The notes below the pieces were generated by a model that saw nothing but the letters and a program-made list of their open reading frames with translations, made no database searches and was not told the DNA's origin. The position numbers were made by a program, and so were the translations under genes. From an uncultured Siphonobacter sp. (lineage in GTDB: Bacteria; Bacteroidota; Bacteroidia; Cytophagales; Spirosomataceae), in contig CAJYIW010000002.1 of NCBI GenBank assembly GCA_913775095.1, positions 434,001-498,000 of the forward strand: a stretch of 64,000 bases of DNA, given 5' to 3'. Below are positions 25,641-35,219 of this stretch, piece by piece. How positions within the stretch are numbered: the first letter of the stretch is position 1; each line of letters starts with the position of its first letter.

Positions 25641-27287
25641 TTACAGATACCTACTGCGGATTCGCTGAAAGCGGTCCTTTCGAATGTAAATGCGTACGCC
25701 GTCGATCTTGCTGATGAACTGATACTGGCTACGAATGTATTCCCGAATCATCGGAACCGTCTCGTGCAGGGCGGACGTATGGACGAACGGAAAGTTATAC
25801 TTTGATCCCACCGCATCCAGAAAGACCACCGGCTGATTGGTCTGCAAATTCTCCAGGTATCTTTTCTGGTAGTCTTCCATGAGCGGGCTATCCGTGGTGC
25901 AGCGAACCGAGTGATTTTCGGCGACGGCCTGCGGCATTTGGGCCATTACATACCCACCCGTCCACCAGCCCCAGATGGCCAGTCCTTCTCCGGGCGAAGA
26001 ATACTGATGAACGGCAGTAATTACTTTATTTTCAGGAAGATCGTACGCCAACTCCGCTTTAGCCACTTCCTCCGTGTTGCGGGTCAGAGCCATTTTCCAG
26101 ACGGAAGAGCCCAGCACAAGCAGCGAAAAAACGTAGGCGTACTGAAAGGTCTGCCGGGCGTACACCTTTCGGATTTGCTGAATGGAGTAGGTATTAATGA
26201 ACGTCAGAAACGGAATGAAGTAAAGCAGGTAATGATGGAAAAACATGCCGGGTTTAATGATGACATACGCGGTCGTGAGTCCCCATGCCACCAGAAATAG
26301 TATGAAGGGTTTACGCAGGGTTAGGTACGATCGAAACGAAAAACAAACCAGCAACCCGCTGATGAAGAATAACTCCCGGAATGGAACCACCTTCAGTAAC
26401 ATAGCCACGAAGCTGAAGATTTTCTTATAAAGTGACACTTCGTGCCCGTACACCAGATTGCCCTTGATGTAATACAGGAAAAAATCGTCCAGAACCTGAT
26501 AATAAGCCAGGCTCCCCAGGGCCAGTATCGACAACAGAACGCCTCCACTGAACAGGCTGAGGATGCCTCGAAAGTCAGACCGTTGTGAATACAGATAGAT
26601 TCCATAGGCTCCTAAAATGAAAGCCACAGGTAAGGTCTGAATTTTCGCCCACGGAGTAAGGGCCAGGACCATGCCCAGAGTAATGGCTACATATCGGTTT
26701 TCGGAACCATTCCGGATGAAGGACAGGAGCCATAAACTGATGCTCAACAGCAAAACAGAAAGAATTTCGCTCGAATAGTGAATGAAGTCGGGCGTTTGGT
26801 TATAGGCGTAAAACAGGAGCGTCAGGATAAGTGAAAAGCGGGCGGACTGCGTATCGAAGAAGGCTTGAAGGGCTTTATACAGAGTCACCAGCGTAAGGAT
26901 GATCAGGATTAATCCTACCAGCCGACCGGAAGTATAGTCAAAATGCCCCGTTAGCAGCTTTCCCAGCAGCAGCACATAACTGTTCAGGGGACCGGAAGTC
27001 GTACCGTCCACGGACTGCCAGAAGACCGGGTCTTTCCAGAGCGTCATGGCCTGGGTAATCATCTGACTTTCGTCCACATTGATTTCTTTATTATACAGCA
27101 GTACGGGGAATCGCAGAGCCGTCAGAATACCAATAATAATCCCAATAAATGTAAAATCAGAATATTTATAGTCAGCCTTTAACCTGCTTAGAATCAATAA
27201 AAAAGCAGCAGATAACAGGAAAAAATATATGAAATTATGATCAAAAAGCACCAGGTCGTTTAACATTAAAATGGAGTTATGGTCCAA
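25641..27287 (-). CDS. GT-C fold (family 39-like) membrane glycosyltransferase
   Basis: Polytopic membrane protein of 548 residues with about 11-12 hydrophobic segments and a soluble C-terminal part of about 130 residues. The first loop carries Asp72-Glu73 in KEINVDESQM, the acidic pair typical of GT-C enzymes such as PMT/ArnT, which transfer a sugar from a polyprenyl-phosphate donor on the outer face of the inner membrane. GTTSGPLNSYVLLLGKL after it is typical of GT39-like proteins. Donor and acceptor are unknown, and no other glycan genes are adjacent. Start could be Met1 or Met8. Confidence 0.75.
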   Translation of the reverse strand: MDHNSILMLNDLVLFDHNFIYFFLLSAAFLLILSRLKADYKYSDFTFIGIIIGILTALRFPVLLYNKEINVDESQMITQAMTLWKDPVFWQSVDGTTSGPLNSYVLLLGKLLTGHFDYTSGRLVGLILIILTLVTLYKALQAFFDTQSARFSLILTLLFYAYNQTPDFIHYSSEILSVLLLSISLWLLSFIRNGSENRYVAITLGMVLALTPWAKIQTLPVAFILGAYGIYLYSQRSDFRGILSLFSGGVLLSILALGSLAYYQVLDDFFLYYIKGNLVYGHEVSLYKKIFSFVAMLLKVVPFRELFFISGLLVCFSFRSYLTLRKPFILFLVAWGLTTAYVIIKPGMFFHHYLLYFIPFLTFINTYSIQQIRKVYARQTFQYAYVFSLLVLGSSVWKMALTRNTEEVAKAELAYDLPENKVITAVHQYSSPGEGLAIWGWWTGGYVMAQMPQAVAENHSVRCTTDSPLMEDYQKRYLENLQTNQPVVFLDAVGSKYNFPFVHTSALHETVPMIREYIRSQYQFISKIDGVRIYIRKDRFQRIRSRYL

Positions 27288-27471
27288 TAAAATATTATTC
27301 AGACGATGGCTGAAGGCAAATGAAAATTCTGCTCTTAGGGTACCTAAGAAACGATTTCAAAGCGGCAGATAGAAAAAAGGTGTACTAACTGGAATACTAA
27401 TAGGGAGAGTGTACTGGAATGGCGGAAGCCAGCGGAGATTATGAGACAAAGATGGGGCTTACCATCCATAA

Positions 27472-27508
27472 AAAAAACCGGATCAGGAACTTCCTGATCC
27501 GGTTTTTT
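27472..27508. terminator. Terminator of the beta-lactamase-like gene
   Basis: 17-bp perfect stem AAAAAACCGGATCAGGA with a 3-nt loop; read on the minus strand it lies just past the stop at 27514 and ends in T's. Confidence 0.85.
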
Positions 27509-27513
27509 AGATT

Positions 27514-28950
27514 TTATCTTTTCTTCTTCTTTTGGACGGCGGCCTTTTTCTTAACCGGAGCTTTTCGAATAACTGCTTTTTTCTTCACGGGTCCTTTCGC
27601 CCGGACATGAGAACGGTGCACCACTTTTTTCTTCACAACCGGGGCCGCGGGTAACATCTTGTACAGATCCGCCAGGGATAATTCGGGCGTGCTGTCGCCG
27701 CCGCCCTGGAGACCTTCCGTAATCATGGTATCGTCGCCATTTTCAGGGTCAACGTTTTCGCCCCGCAGGAAAAAGCGGGCTTTCTCCGGGTACAGAATGG
27801 CCTGTACCATTTTCACCTGCGAGAGGTAACTATTGGCCACGTTTGAAAGCAGGATAATCGTGCTTTGATCCGGGCGGTTCCGCATGAAGTAATTTTTGAA
27901 CCCATGCCACCAGCCCGTATGGAAAGTTAACCACTGATTATTCGGAATTTTCTGTAAACGCCAGCCAAAGCCGTAGTTTTTGGTTACCAGCCGGGTGTCA
28001 TTACTGGCGGGTAAGAAGGCTTCCTCCAGCGATTTCTGACTGATGAGCTGTTCGGTATATAACCCCCGATCCCACTTAAACATGTCTTCAGCTGTGGAGT
28101 ACAGACTTTTATCGCCCGTAACGCTATCGAGGTAATCAATTGCCAGCGAACGGCGACTGCCCGTGTAACCCGTCGCGGCGGCTAACAGCCGGTTGGTGTT
28201 CGTACCGTCGAAAACAAAGGTATTACTCATGCCTAAAGGCCTGAATAAGTTCTCCTCAGCGTATTTGCTAAAGGGCTTCCCGCTCAGTTTTTCGACGATG
28301 TATGATAACAAAACATAGTTTGTGTTATTATAATGAAAACGCACGTCGGGGTTTCCATAAGGAACGGGCTTGTATAAACAGAGTTTTTCGACGACTTCGC
28401 GGTTGCTCAGGGGCTGGGATTTGTCACAGTATTTTTCCAGTCCATACTGATAACTGGGCAAACCCGAGCGGTGCGTAAGCAGCATTCGAATGGTAATGGA
28501 AGAGTCGTAGGGGAAATTCGGAATGTGCCTGTAAACCGGATCATCGTAACGGAGTAGTCCCTTTTCCTTGAGTTGCATAATCGAAACGGCCGTGAACTGT
28601 TTCGAGACTGAAGCAAGCTGGAAGGGCGTCGTGGTGGTCAGCGTATCCCGAAGCGTCAGGTTTTTGTACCCAAACGCTCCTTTGTAAATCACCTGTCCGT
28701 ATTGAGCCACCAATACAGTTCCGTTGAAGCCGTATTTGCTGTGCAGATTATGAAAAAACGTATCCAGCTGACCTGCTTTCCGCGTGGCTTCAACCGGATT
28801 GAAACGTTTGGCAATACTATCGTTATAATGAGCCAGTGCCGGATTGGAAACGGCCGCCACCGAAGCAACATCTTTGGGGCTTTGGGAACATCCTAACAAG
28901 CAAAATAAACCCGAGATGATTACAACAGAACAGAAACGAGCAACAGACAC
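27514..28950 (-). CDS. Serine beta-lactamase-like lipoprotein with Lys-rich tail
   Basis: Class C beta-lactamase/penicillin-binding-protein-like serine hydrolase. The signal peptide ends in a lipobox (CLLGC, Cys21), so it is a lipoprotein. The catalytic SxxK is SVSK at 114-117; a YNN motif near residue 207 serves as the second element; HTGWWHGF near 360 replaces the KTG-like box. Such proteins often act as esterases or peptidases, not antibiotic resistance enzymes. The last 40 residues are unusual: repeats of VKKK/AVIRKAPVKKK, ending KKKKR, a strongly basic, histone-like tail. Confidence 0.88.
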   Translation of the reverse strand: MSVARFCSVVIISGLFCLLGCSQSPKDVASVAAVSNPALAHYNDSIAKRFNPVEATRKAGQLDTFFHNLHSKYGFNGTVLVAQYGQVIYKGAFGYKNLTLRDTLTTTTPFQLASVSKQFTAVSIMQLKEKGLLRYDDPVYRHIPNFPYDSSITIRMLLTHRSGLPSYQYGLEKYCDKSQPLSNREVVEKLCLYKPVPYGNPDVRFHYNNTNYVLLSYIVEKLSGKPFSKYAEENLFRPLGMSNTFVFDGTNTNRLLAAATGYTGSRRSLAIDYLDSVTGDKSLYSTAEDMFKWDRGLYTEQLISQKSLEEAFLPASNDTRLVTKNYGFGWRLQKIPNNQWLTFHTGWWHGFKNYFMRNRPDQSTIILLSNVANSYLSQVKMVQAILYPEKARFFLRGENVDPENGDDTMITEGLQGGGDSTPELSLADLYKMLPAAPVVKKKVVHRSHVRAKGPVKKKAVIRKAPVKKKAAVQKKKKR

Positions 28951-29239
28951 GGCAAATCGGAGTTATACATGAAGAAACTGGGAACTAAACAAAATTAAAC
29001 TTTTACCCTCTTTTTATCATACTACCTATTAACGAAAATGTTACGAAGCAGATTATGAATCATTCAGGAAAGTCAGTTTCGGATATACGTAAATAATAAG
29101 GGCATGGCTTTTATGAAAAATAAGTAGTAATAGGCTTATTATACAAGGAAAAAAGCTGTAAATCAGTTTTTTAAGCCTATTTTACTGCCGTTTTGTATGA
29201 GTATTTATATACGTACGAATCCCACCATTTTAACTTTGT
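28951..29239. other. AT-rich divergent intergenic region with composite hairpin
   Basis: 289 bp between divergent lipoprotein and esterase genes, clearly more AT-rich than its surroundings. Positions 29129-29138 and 29172-29181 (AATAGGCTTA / TAAGCCTATT) form a 10-bp outer stem with an inner A6/T6 stem. TAACTTTG at 29231-29238 matches a -7 box but ends one base before the downstream ATG. Confidence 0.6.
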
Positions 29240-31222
29240 ATGAAATCTATCTTTACCGGACTTTTCTTTTTAATTATCAGTTCTTTCGCCAACGCTCAGA
29301 TTACGTTTACCCACGCTCCGTTCGATTATCAGTTATTTCCCCGGGATGACCGTTCCGAAGGCCAGATGCTGATTGAAGGAATGGTAACGGACGCCACCGC
29401 TACCAAAATTTCCGTTCAGATTTTGCGGGGTGCTCAGCCTTACCGATACGTTTCCCAGAGCTTACGTTTTCAAAACGGGCAGGCTCCTTTTTCACTAAAA
29501 CCAAGCATCCGGGCTGAACCCGTTGAGTATCTGGCCCGTATTTACCTCGTGAAAGGGCGGGATTCTTCCCTCATCATGACCCGCATGAATCTCGTTGCGG
29601 GCGACGTCTTTCTGATTGATGGCCAGTCCAACGCCGTAGCCGGGGGCGACGGCGGCAGTTATCAGTCCTATAATCCACAGCTGAATGAGTTTTGCCGGAC
29701 CTTTACCGCCGATTTTCCCGGCGAAGGCCCCAAGTGGGTCATTGCCAATGGTAACAGCATCAACGTAGGCGTATGGGGAACGGAACTTCAGCGACTCATC
29801 CGGCAGAATCATCAGATACCCACCTGTATTCTGAACAACGGAAATGGCGGCATGCCCATCCGGTATTTCAGTGATCGCAATGACGCAAATCCTTTGGATG
29901 GGAACACGGCATACGGGCGGTCGCTGCAACGCAGTAGTCAGGCGGGCGTCAGGAATTTTGTGAAGGCCATTTTCTGGCGGCAGGGCGAGTTTGAAGTAGG
30001 AGGAACGGCCTCAGAAATTACGAATTATCCCCGGAATTTTGATCGTCTTTACCGGGGCTGGCACCTGGATTATCCCGGCTTAAAGAAAGTGTACGTCACC
30101 CAAACGGGTATTCAGCCCGAGATTACGAGTAAGTTAGCTCCAACGGTACGGGATTTTCACCGACGCACGGCCCAGCTTTATCCTGATGTGGAGACCGTTA
30201 CCACCATAGGGCTGAAAGAATTCGACGGCATTCACTATGGAAGTGGCGGGCACGTACAGTTTGCCCGGAATTTGTATCCTCTGGTGAACAGAGATTTCTA
30301 CCATTCAACCGATACCCTTCAGATTCAGTCGCCCGATCCCCAAAGGATCTACTATTCCAACCCCGAACGAACGCAGGTAACCCTGGAATTTGACGTGGAT
30401 CAGCAACTGATATTTCAGAACCAGGTCAGTGTTACTTCCAGACTCAATGGCTGGAACGTCACGTACCATATGCGGGACTTTATGTATTTCGATGGGGTAA
30501 ACAATCAGCTGGATTCGGGTTGGGCAGAAGGGTATAACGTGCATCTGAAGCTCAAGCAACCTTCATCGGCCCGGAAGCTTACGTATCTGCCCGATTACTT
30601 TCCTTCTACGCATACGGATGTGTATCCCGGGCCTTACATGCTGAATCAGCGAAATCAGTATGCTTTTAGTTTTTACGAGGTCCCCATTGAGGCATATCGC
30701 CCGAGCCAGCGTTTGCAACTGGTTCAGGTAGATTTATACGAAACGCAGCTCAAGTGGAACCTGCTGCTGAATACGAGTCAGGCCGTGCTGGAACGGCAGG
30801 ACAATCAGGAAAATTTCAAACCCATTGCAACGCTGAATTCAGCAGCTACGAATTATACCGACGGGAGCGTTTTGCCGGGTCATCGGTACATTTACCGGCT
30901 TCGGACGACCCTGACGACCGGATCGGAAATTGAGACCCGTCTGCTGGTGGTCATGCCTTTACCCACTTCGGTCGAGTCTGCTGAGCCCTGGTCGGTAGCC
31001 TTATCGCCTAACCCCGTTCAGGGTGAAGCCTTACTGAAATTCACCCGGGCCATTCCGACTCAGATCACGATTTATGATCTGACGGGACGGCAACACTGGC
31101 AGCAGTTCAGTTCTGAAAACCAGGTTCGTTTATCGCTGGGCAACCTTCCCAATGGTGTTTACCTGCTACAGGTGCAAAGTTCCGTCGGAACGCATACGCA
31201 GCGTTTACTGGTTCACCATTAA
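29240..31222 (+). CDS. Secreted SGNH/sialate O-acetylesterase-like protein with T9SS sorting domain
   Basis: Predicted carbohydrate esterase, 660 residues, secreted to the cell surface. Signal peptide MKSIFTGLFFLIISSFANAQ; the nucleophile block GDVFLIDGQSN (GQSN, near residue 130) is the signature of the sialate O-acetylesterase (SASA) group; EFDGIHYGSGGHVQFAR near 330 fits the C-terminal Asp/His block. The last 75 residues (VALSPNPVQGEALLKF, ITIYDLTGR, LPNGVYLLQV) are a type A T9SS C-terminal sorting domain. The substrate polymer is unknown. It stands alone. Confidence 0.87.
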   Translation: MKSIFTGLFFLIISSFANAQITFTHAPFDYQLFPRDDRSEGQMLIEGMVTDATATKISVQILRGAQPYRYVSQSLRFQNGQAPFSLKPSIRAEPVEYLARIYLVKGRDSSLIMTRMNLVAGDVFLIDGQSNAVAGGDGGSYQSYNPQLNEFCRTFTADFPGEGPKWVIANGNSINVGVWGTELQRLIRQNHQIPTCILNNGNGGMPIRYFSDRNDANPLDGNTAYGRSLQRSSQAGVRNFVKAIFWRQGEFEVGGTASEITNYPRNFDRLYRGWHLDYPGLKKVYVTQTGIQPEITSKLAPTVRDFHRRTAQLYPDVETVTTIGLKEFDGIHYGSGGHVQFARNLYPLVNRDFYHSTDTLQIQSPDPQRIYYSNPERTQVTLEFDVDQQLIFQNQVSVTSRLNGWNVTYHMRDFMYFDGVNNQLDSGWAEGYNVHLKLKQPSSARKLTYLPDYFPSTHTDVYPGPYMLNQRNQYAFSFYEVPIEAYRPSQRLQLVQVDLYETQLKWNLLLNTSQAVLERQDNQENFKPIATLNSAATNYTDGSVLPGHRYIYRLRTTLTTGSEIETRLLVVMPLPTSVESAEPWSVALSPNPVQGEALLKFTRAIPTQITIYDLTGRQHWQQFSSENQVRLSLGNLPNGVYLLQVQSSVGTHTQRLLVHH

Positions 31223-31273
31223 TAAATTACCAGAATTTTTGAAAAAAATCCATCGACCGTTCCGTTCGCTTGG

Positions 31274-31281
31274 TAGCTTTG
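31274..31281 (+). promoter_or_regulatory. -7 box TAGCTTTG for fumC
   Basis: Perfect TAnnTTTG, 71 bp before the fumC ATG. Confidence 0.6.
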
Positions 31282-31352
31282 CGGCGAAAATCAGGCCAGC
31301 TCGGGTTGCATGCCCGGACTGCTCTGAAAGCTGAACCGTTAACATACAAATC

Positions 31353-32756
31353 ATGGAATACCGTATTGAGAAAGACACCATGGGCGAAGTGCAAGTGCCC
31401 GCTCATGTGTACTGGGGAGCTCAAACCCAACGTTCAATCCTGAATTTTCCCATTGCTCAGGATATTAACAAAATGCCAAAGGAAATCATCGCGGCATTTG
31501 CTTACCTGAAAAAAGCGGCCGCTATTACCAACTTCGAACTGGGAGTGCTGGCCGAAGACAAGAAAAATCTGATTGCTCAGGTTTGTGATGAAATCCTGGA
31601 TCGTAAACTCGACGATCAGTTCCCATTAGTGGTTTGGCAGACGGGTTCAGGTACGCAGTCGAACATGAACGTGAACGAAGTAGTGGCGTACCGGGCTCAC
31701 GTCATTAATGGTGGCGATCTGGGAGACAAGCAGAAATTCGTTCATCCGAATGATGACGTGAACAAATCACAATCATCAAACGATACGTTTCCTACGGCCA
31801 TGCACATCGCGGCCTACAAAATCCTGATCGAAATCACGATTCCCGGTATTGAAAAACTGCGGGATACCTTACAGGCAAAAGCAGAAGCGTTCAGAAACGT
31901 AGTAAAGATTGGTCGTACGCACTTCATGGATGCGACACCTCTGACCCTGGGTCAGGAATTCTCCGGCTATGTTTCCCAGCTGAATCACGGTCTGAAAGCC
32001 GTTAGAAATACGCTGGAACATTTATCGGAACTAGCCCTGGGTGGAACCGCGGTAGGAACGGGTATCAACACGCCTGAAGGATACTCGGAGCTGGTAGCCA
32101 GGCACATTGCTGACCTGACGGGCTTACCCTTCGTAACGGCTGAAAATAAATTTGAAGCACTGGCCGCTCACGACGCCATCGTAGAAGCTCACGGAGCTCT
32201 GAAAACGGTAGCCGTGAGCCTGATGAAAATCGGTAACGACATTCGGATGTTATCGTCCGGACCACGGGCGGGTATTGGTGAAATCTATATTCCTGATAAT
32301 GAACCCGGCAGCTCGATCATGCCCGGTAAAGTAAACCCCACCCAGTGCGAAGCGATGACGATGGTCGCCGCTCAGGTGCTGGGGAATGACGTGGCCATTA
32401 ACATTGGCGGTTCCAACGGTCACTTCGAGCTGAACGTGTTCAAGCCCGTGATGATTTATAACTTCCTGCACTCCGCCCGTCTGATTGGTGACGTTTGCGT
32501 GGCCTTCAATGATAAGTGTGCAGTAGGTATCGAGCCTCTGACGGAGAATATCAGAAAACACGTCAACAACTCCCTGATGCTGGTGACGGCTCTGAATACG
32601 AAAATTGGTTACTATAAAGCGGCTGAGATTGCTCAGACGGCTCATAAAAATGGCTCAACGCTGAAAGAAACGGCCATTGCTTTAGGTTACCTGACTTCCG
32701 AAGAATTTGACGAGTGGGTGAAACCTGAGAACATGGTGGGAAAAATCGAAATCTAG
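31353..32756 (+). CDS. fumC: Class II fumarate hydratase
   Basis: TCA-cycle enzyme interconverting fumarate and L-malate, without an Fe-S cluster. The 467-residue protein begins [16 protein letters not shown], contains [34 protein letters not shown] and the superfamily signature [17 protein letters not shown] near residue 317. Full length and well conserved. Flanked by a promoter box and a strong terminator, so a single-gene unit. Confidence 0.97.
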   Translation: MEYRIEKDTMGEVQVPAHVYWGAQTQRSILNFPIAQDINKMPKEIIAAFAYLKKAAAITNFELGVLAEDKKNLIAQVCDEILDRKLDDQFPLVVWQTGSGTQSNMNVNEVVAYRAHVINGGDLGDKQKFVHPNDDVNKSQSSNDTFPTAMHIAAYKILIEITIPGIEKLRDTLQAKAEAFRNVVKIGRTHFMDATPLTLGQEFSGYVSQLNHGLKAVRNTLEHLSELALGGTAVGTGINTPEGYSELVARHIADLTGLPFVTAENKFEALAAHDAIVEAHGALKTVAVSLMKIGNDIRMLSSGPRAGIGEIYIPDNEPGSSIMPGKVNPTQCEAMTMVAAQVLGNDVAINIGGSNGHFELNVFKPVMIYNFLHSARLIGDVCVAFNDKCAVGIEPLTENIRKHVNNSLMLVTALNTKIGYYKAAEIAQTAHKNGSTLKETAIALGYLTSEEFDEWVKPENMVGKIEI

Positions 32757-32771
32757 GTTTTCCGGATAAAC

Positions 32772-32806
32772 AAAAAATCGTTGGACGAAAGTCCGACGAT
32801 TTTTTT
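32772..32806 (+). terminator. fumC terminator
   Basis: AAAATCGTTGGAC-GAAA-GTCCGACGATTTTTTT: GAAA tetraloop on a 14-bp stem, then T's. Confidence 0.9.
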
Positions 32807-32848
32807 ATACCCTTCCGTAGGATGCCTATTGATGGGCAACACGGCTAG

Positions 32849-32997
32849 TCCGCGTTTCTAACGCGGATTTGCGGAAAGAGCGACTGCAACGCTGAAGCAT
32901 TACAAACGCTTTTTTCCAATATCCGCGACATAGTCGCGGACAAACAATGTAATAGAAACCGCCTCTACTCAGACGCCATCAATGGACGTCTCTACGG
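32849..32997. repeat. Cluster of small palindromes (TCCGCG hairpins, GACGTCTCTACGG element)
   Basis: Two perfect 19-nt hairpins with the same outer stem (TCCGCGTT-TCT-AACGCGGA at 32849-32867; TCCGCGAC-ATA-GTCGCGGA at 32922-32940) are followed by AGACGCCATCAATGGACGTC (32971-32990) and TCTACGG, which recurs as CGATCAATGGACGTCTCTAC at 56862-56881 and in degenerate form at 46612-46634. No gene in this gap. Confidence 0.7.
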
Positions 32998-32999
32998 GG

Positions 33000-33752
33000 T
33001 TAGGCCTCGATCCAGTGACATCCTGCTTCCCGATATTGCTGAATCAGATTTTCCTCCAGCCCGGCAGTGGTCACGATGTGGTGAATGGCGGTCAGCGGAG
33101 CAAATTTGAGGTAACTGTCGTTCTCAAATTTTCCGGAATCGGCGAGTAAAAAAGTCTCCTTTGCGTGAGCCAGCAATGCCTGGGTAAAGGACGCTTCTGT
33201 CTCACTCCGGGCCGTCAAGCCGTTTTTTAGCGAAATGCCGTCTACACCAATGAATGCTTTCGTCGCCTGATAGCGAGCCACGTGCTCCAGTGCCACCGAT
33301 CCATGCACGGCCTGACGCTGTAGATCCAGCTCACCTCCAATCAGATTGATGGACAAGTGCGGAGCTTCCCGTAATTCCCAGATCAGGGGCAGGGAATTGG
33401 TAATGATTTTGAGGTTTCGGAAGGTCTTCAGGTGCGGAGCCATCGCCAGTACCGTACTGCCACAGTCCAGAAAAAGCACGTCATTTTCTTCCACCAGCGA
33501 AGCCGCCCGCCGTCCAATCTGCTGCTTGGCCTTGGTCTGAAGGGAAGCTTTTTGGGCGAAAGGGATAAAGGGAAGTTCATTCCGCGTCGCTCCGCCGTGC
33601 GTGCGGATCAGCTTACCCTGTTCGGCCAGCAGCGTTAAATCCCTTCGAATGGTGATTTCGGAGGTTTTTAATTGCTCGGCCAGGAAACTTACGCTCCGCT
33701 CGGTTCCATCCGTCAGGAATGCCAGAATTTGCCGGTGTCTGGTAATGCTCAT
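33000..33752 (-). CDS. DeoR/GlpR family transcription regulator
   Basis: Repressor of 250 residues: N-terminal DeoR-type HTH (QILAFLTDGTERSVSFLAEQ through SEITIRRDLTLLAEQGKLIR) and a C-terminal sugar-phosphate-sensing domain with ENDVLFLDCGSTVLAM and KAFIGVDGISLKNGL. Members usually respond to a phosphorylated sugar. Divergent from nudK across 114 bp full of TGATC motifs, which are its most likely operators, so it probably represses itself and nudK. Confidence 0.92.
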   Translation of the reverse strand: MSITRHRQILAFLTDGTERSVSFLAEQLKTSEITIRRDLTLLAEQGKLIRTHGGATRNELPFIPFAQKASLQTKAKQQIGRRAASLVEENDVLFLDCGSTVLAMAPHLKTFRNLKIITNSLPLIWELREAPHLSINLIGGELDLQRQAVHGSVALEHVARYQATKAFIGVDGISLKNGLTARSETEASFTQALLAHAKETFLLADSGKFENDSYLKFAPLTAIHHIVTTAGLEENLIQQYREAGCHWIEA

Positions 33753-33865
33753 TTTTGATTGGAGATGATCATTTTTTAATATTAATGATCATTTTATTTT
33801 ATTATTGATCAAATTTGATCGAATATTGCCAACAATACGGTAAGTAACAAACAAAAATGAGCATT
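33744..33865. promoter_or_regulatory. Divergent control region with phased TGATC sites and 14-bp inverted repeat
   Basis: TGATC occurs at 33766, 33786, 33806 and 33816, with TGATT at 33756: all on a 10-bp register. The first two full sites are identical over ten bases (TGATCATTTT). A 14-bp perfect inverted repeat (AATGCTCATTTTTG at 33744-33757; CAAAAATGAGCATT at 33852-33865) encloses the whole region and includes the start codon of the regulator gene on the left. Confidence 0.7.
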
Positions 33866-33866
33866 T

Positions 33867-34448
33867 ATGAACACGGTTCAAATTGTACAGACAGAAGTTC
33901 TCTCCGATAACTGGTATACGCTTCGGAAGGTCACATTTGATTATCCCATGAAAGATGGGTCGTGGCAGCGGCAATCGCGGGAGTGCTACGACCGGGGAAA
34001 CGGGGCGGTAATCTTGCTTTATAATGCTGAAAACAATACCGTCATTCTAACCCGGCAATTTCGGATGCCAACGTACGTCAACGGAAATGCGGATGGCATG
34101 CTGATTGAAGCCTGTGCGGGATTACTCGACACCGACAGCCCCGAAGACTGCATTCGCCGGGAGACGGAAGAAGAGACCGGGTATCGCATTACTCAGCCTG
34201 AACGGGTATTCGAGCTGTACATGAGTCCCGGTTCCGTTACTGAGATTCTGTACTTTTTTATCGCCGAATACCAGGAAATCCAGAAGATGAATGAAGGGGG
34301 CGGCCTGGAAGAAGAGGAAGACATTCAGGTACTGGAGCTTCCGTTCCCCCAGGCCCTGCAAATGATTGAAACGGGGGAGATTAAAGACGCCAAAACCGTG
34401 TTGTTGCTTCAGCATTTGCAATTAAAAAACCGCATGAAGGCGAAGTAA
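33867..34448 (+). CDS. nudK: GDP-mannose pyrophosphatase-like Nudix hydrolase
   Basis: NudK-like Nudix enzyme of 193 residues, expected to split GDP-mannose or a related sugar nucleotide or ADP-ribose. The Nudix box is [20 protein letters not shown] near residues 81-100, with the REtEEE metal site; the stretch [20 protein letters not shown] before it and [14 protein letters not shown] after it match NudK. An out-of-frame ATG lies 10 bp upstream, inside the inverted repeat. Regulation by the divergent DeoR-type protein is likely. Confidence 0.88.
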   Translation: MNTVQIVQTEVLSDNWYTLRKVTFDYPMKDGSWQRQSRECYDRGNGAVILLYNAENNTVILTRQFRMPTYVNGNADGMLIEACAGLLDTDSPEDCIRRETEEETGYRITQPERVFELYMSPGSVTEILYFFIAEYQEIQKMNEGGGLEEEEDIQVLELPFPQALQMIETGEIKDAKTVLLLQHLQLKNRMKAK

Positions 34449-34458
34449 GGAAAACGTA

Positions 34459-35214
34459 TCATTTCCTCATTAAATCCGAATACGGAACGATGGGCTTCAT
34501 CAGGGCGTGGCAGAGCAGGAAGGTCCAGTCCTGTCCCTGCTCGGTGTATTCTTTGCGAAAAGCCATGGCCCGTTTGCCGTCATAATCATTTTTGTAAGCA
34601 AAATTTCGCTGAATGTAACTCTTCTGAGGTAACACATCCGCTCCGTAGAAATACGTCTTCCCGGCATGGTTCATGGACACCGTCTGGTGGTAAGGAGTGT
34701 GTCCGCCGGTGACCCGAAAGGAAAGGTCAGGGATGATAGAGCCTTCGTCTTCATTCAGAAAGTGAACATTCGGATGCTGAGCCAACGCCTGAAGCGTGGG
34801 CGGATGATAGGAAGGGTTATCGGTCTGAGCCAGAGCAAAGGTTAATTCCCGTTCCTGAACGTAATAAATGGCATTAGGGAAGTTAAACTGGAAAGTTCCG
34901 TTGGCCTGCACGGTGCCGACACCGCCCGTATGGTCCTTATGTAAATGGGATAGAAACACCCTGGTAACCTGCGTAGGTTCCAGCCCTTCCCGGCGAAGGG
35001 AACGGTACAGCTGGAGTTCCTCATCTTCGCTGAATCCTAAACCGGTATCGAGCAGAATGACCTCTTCTGAAGTAACTACCAGAAAGGGATGAACCGATAG
35101 GAGTGTCGTTCCGGCGGGGTGATGTTCCGGAACGTAAGTATCGAGTTCGACGGGCGTAAAGACTTTACTAAAATCAACGGAAAAAGGACCTTCGGATAAA
35201 GCCGTAATTTTCAT
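34459..35214 (-). CDS. MBL-fold metallo-hydrolase
   Basis: Metallo-beta-lactamase-fold hydrolase of 251 residues, cytoplasmic. The zinc motif SHLHKDHTGG is at 89-98; LLDTGLGFS lies before it; GGHTPYHQTVSM and FYGADVLPQ supply further ligands (His, Asp). It resembles the lactonase/AttM-like branch, but the substrate is open. It starts five bases after the MFS transporter stop, so the two form an operon. Confidence 0.88.
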   Translation of the reverse strand: MKITALSEGPFSVDFSKVFTPVELDTYVPEHHPAGTTLLSVHPFLVVTSEEVILLDTGLGFSEDEELQLYRSLRREGLEPTQVTRVFLSHLHKDHTGGVGTVQANGTFQFNFPNAIYYVQERELTFALAQTDNPSYHPPTLQALAQHPNVHFLNEDEGSIIPDLSFRVTGGHTPYHQTVSMNHAGKTYFYGADVLPQKSYIQRNFAYKNDYDGKRAMAFRKEYTEQGQDWTFLLCHALMKPIVPYSDLMRK

Positions 35215-35219
35215 AATGT

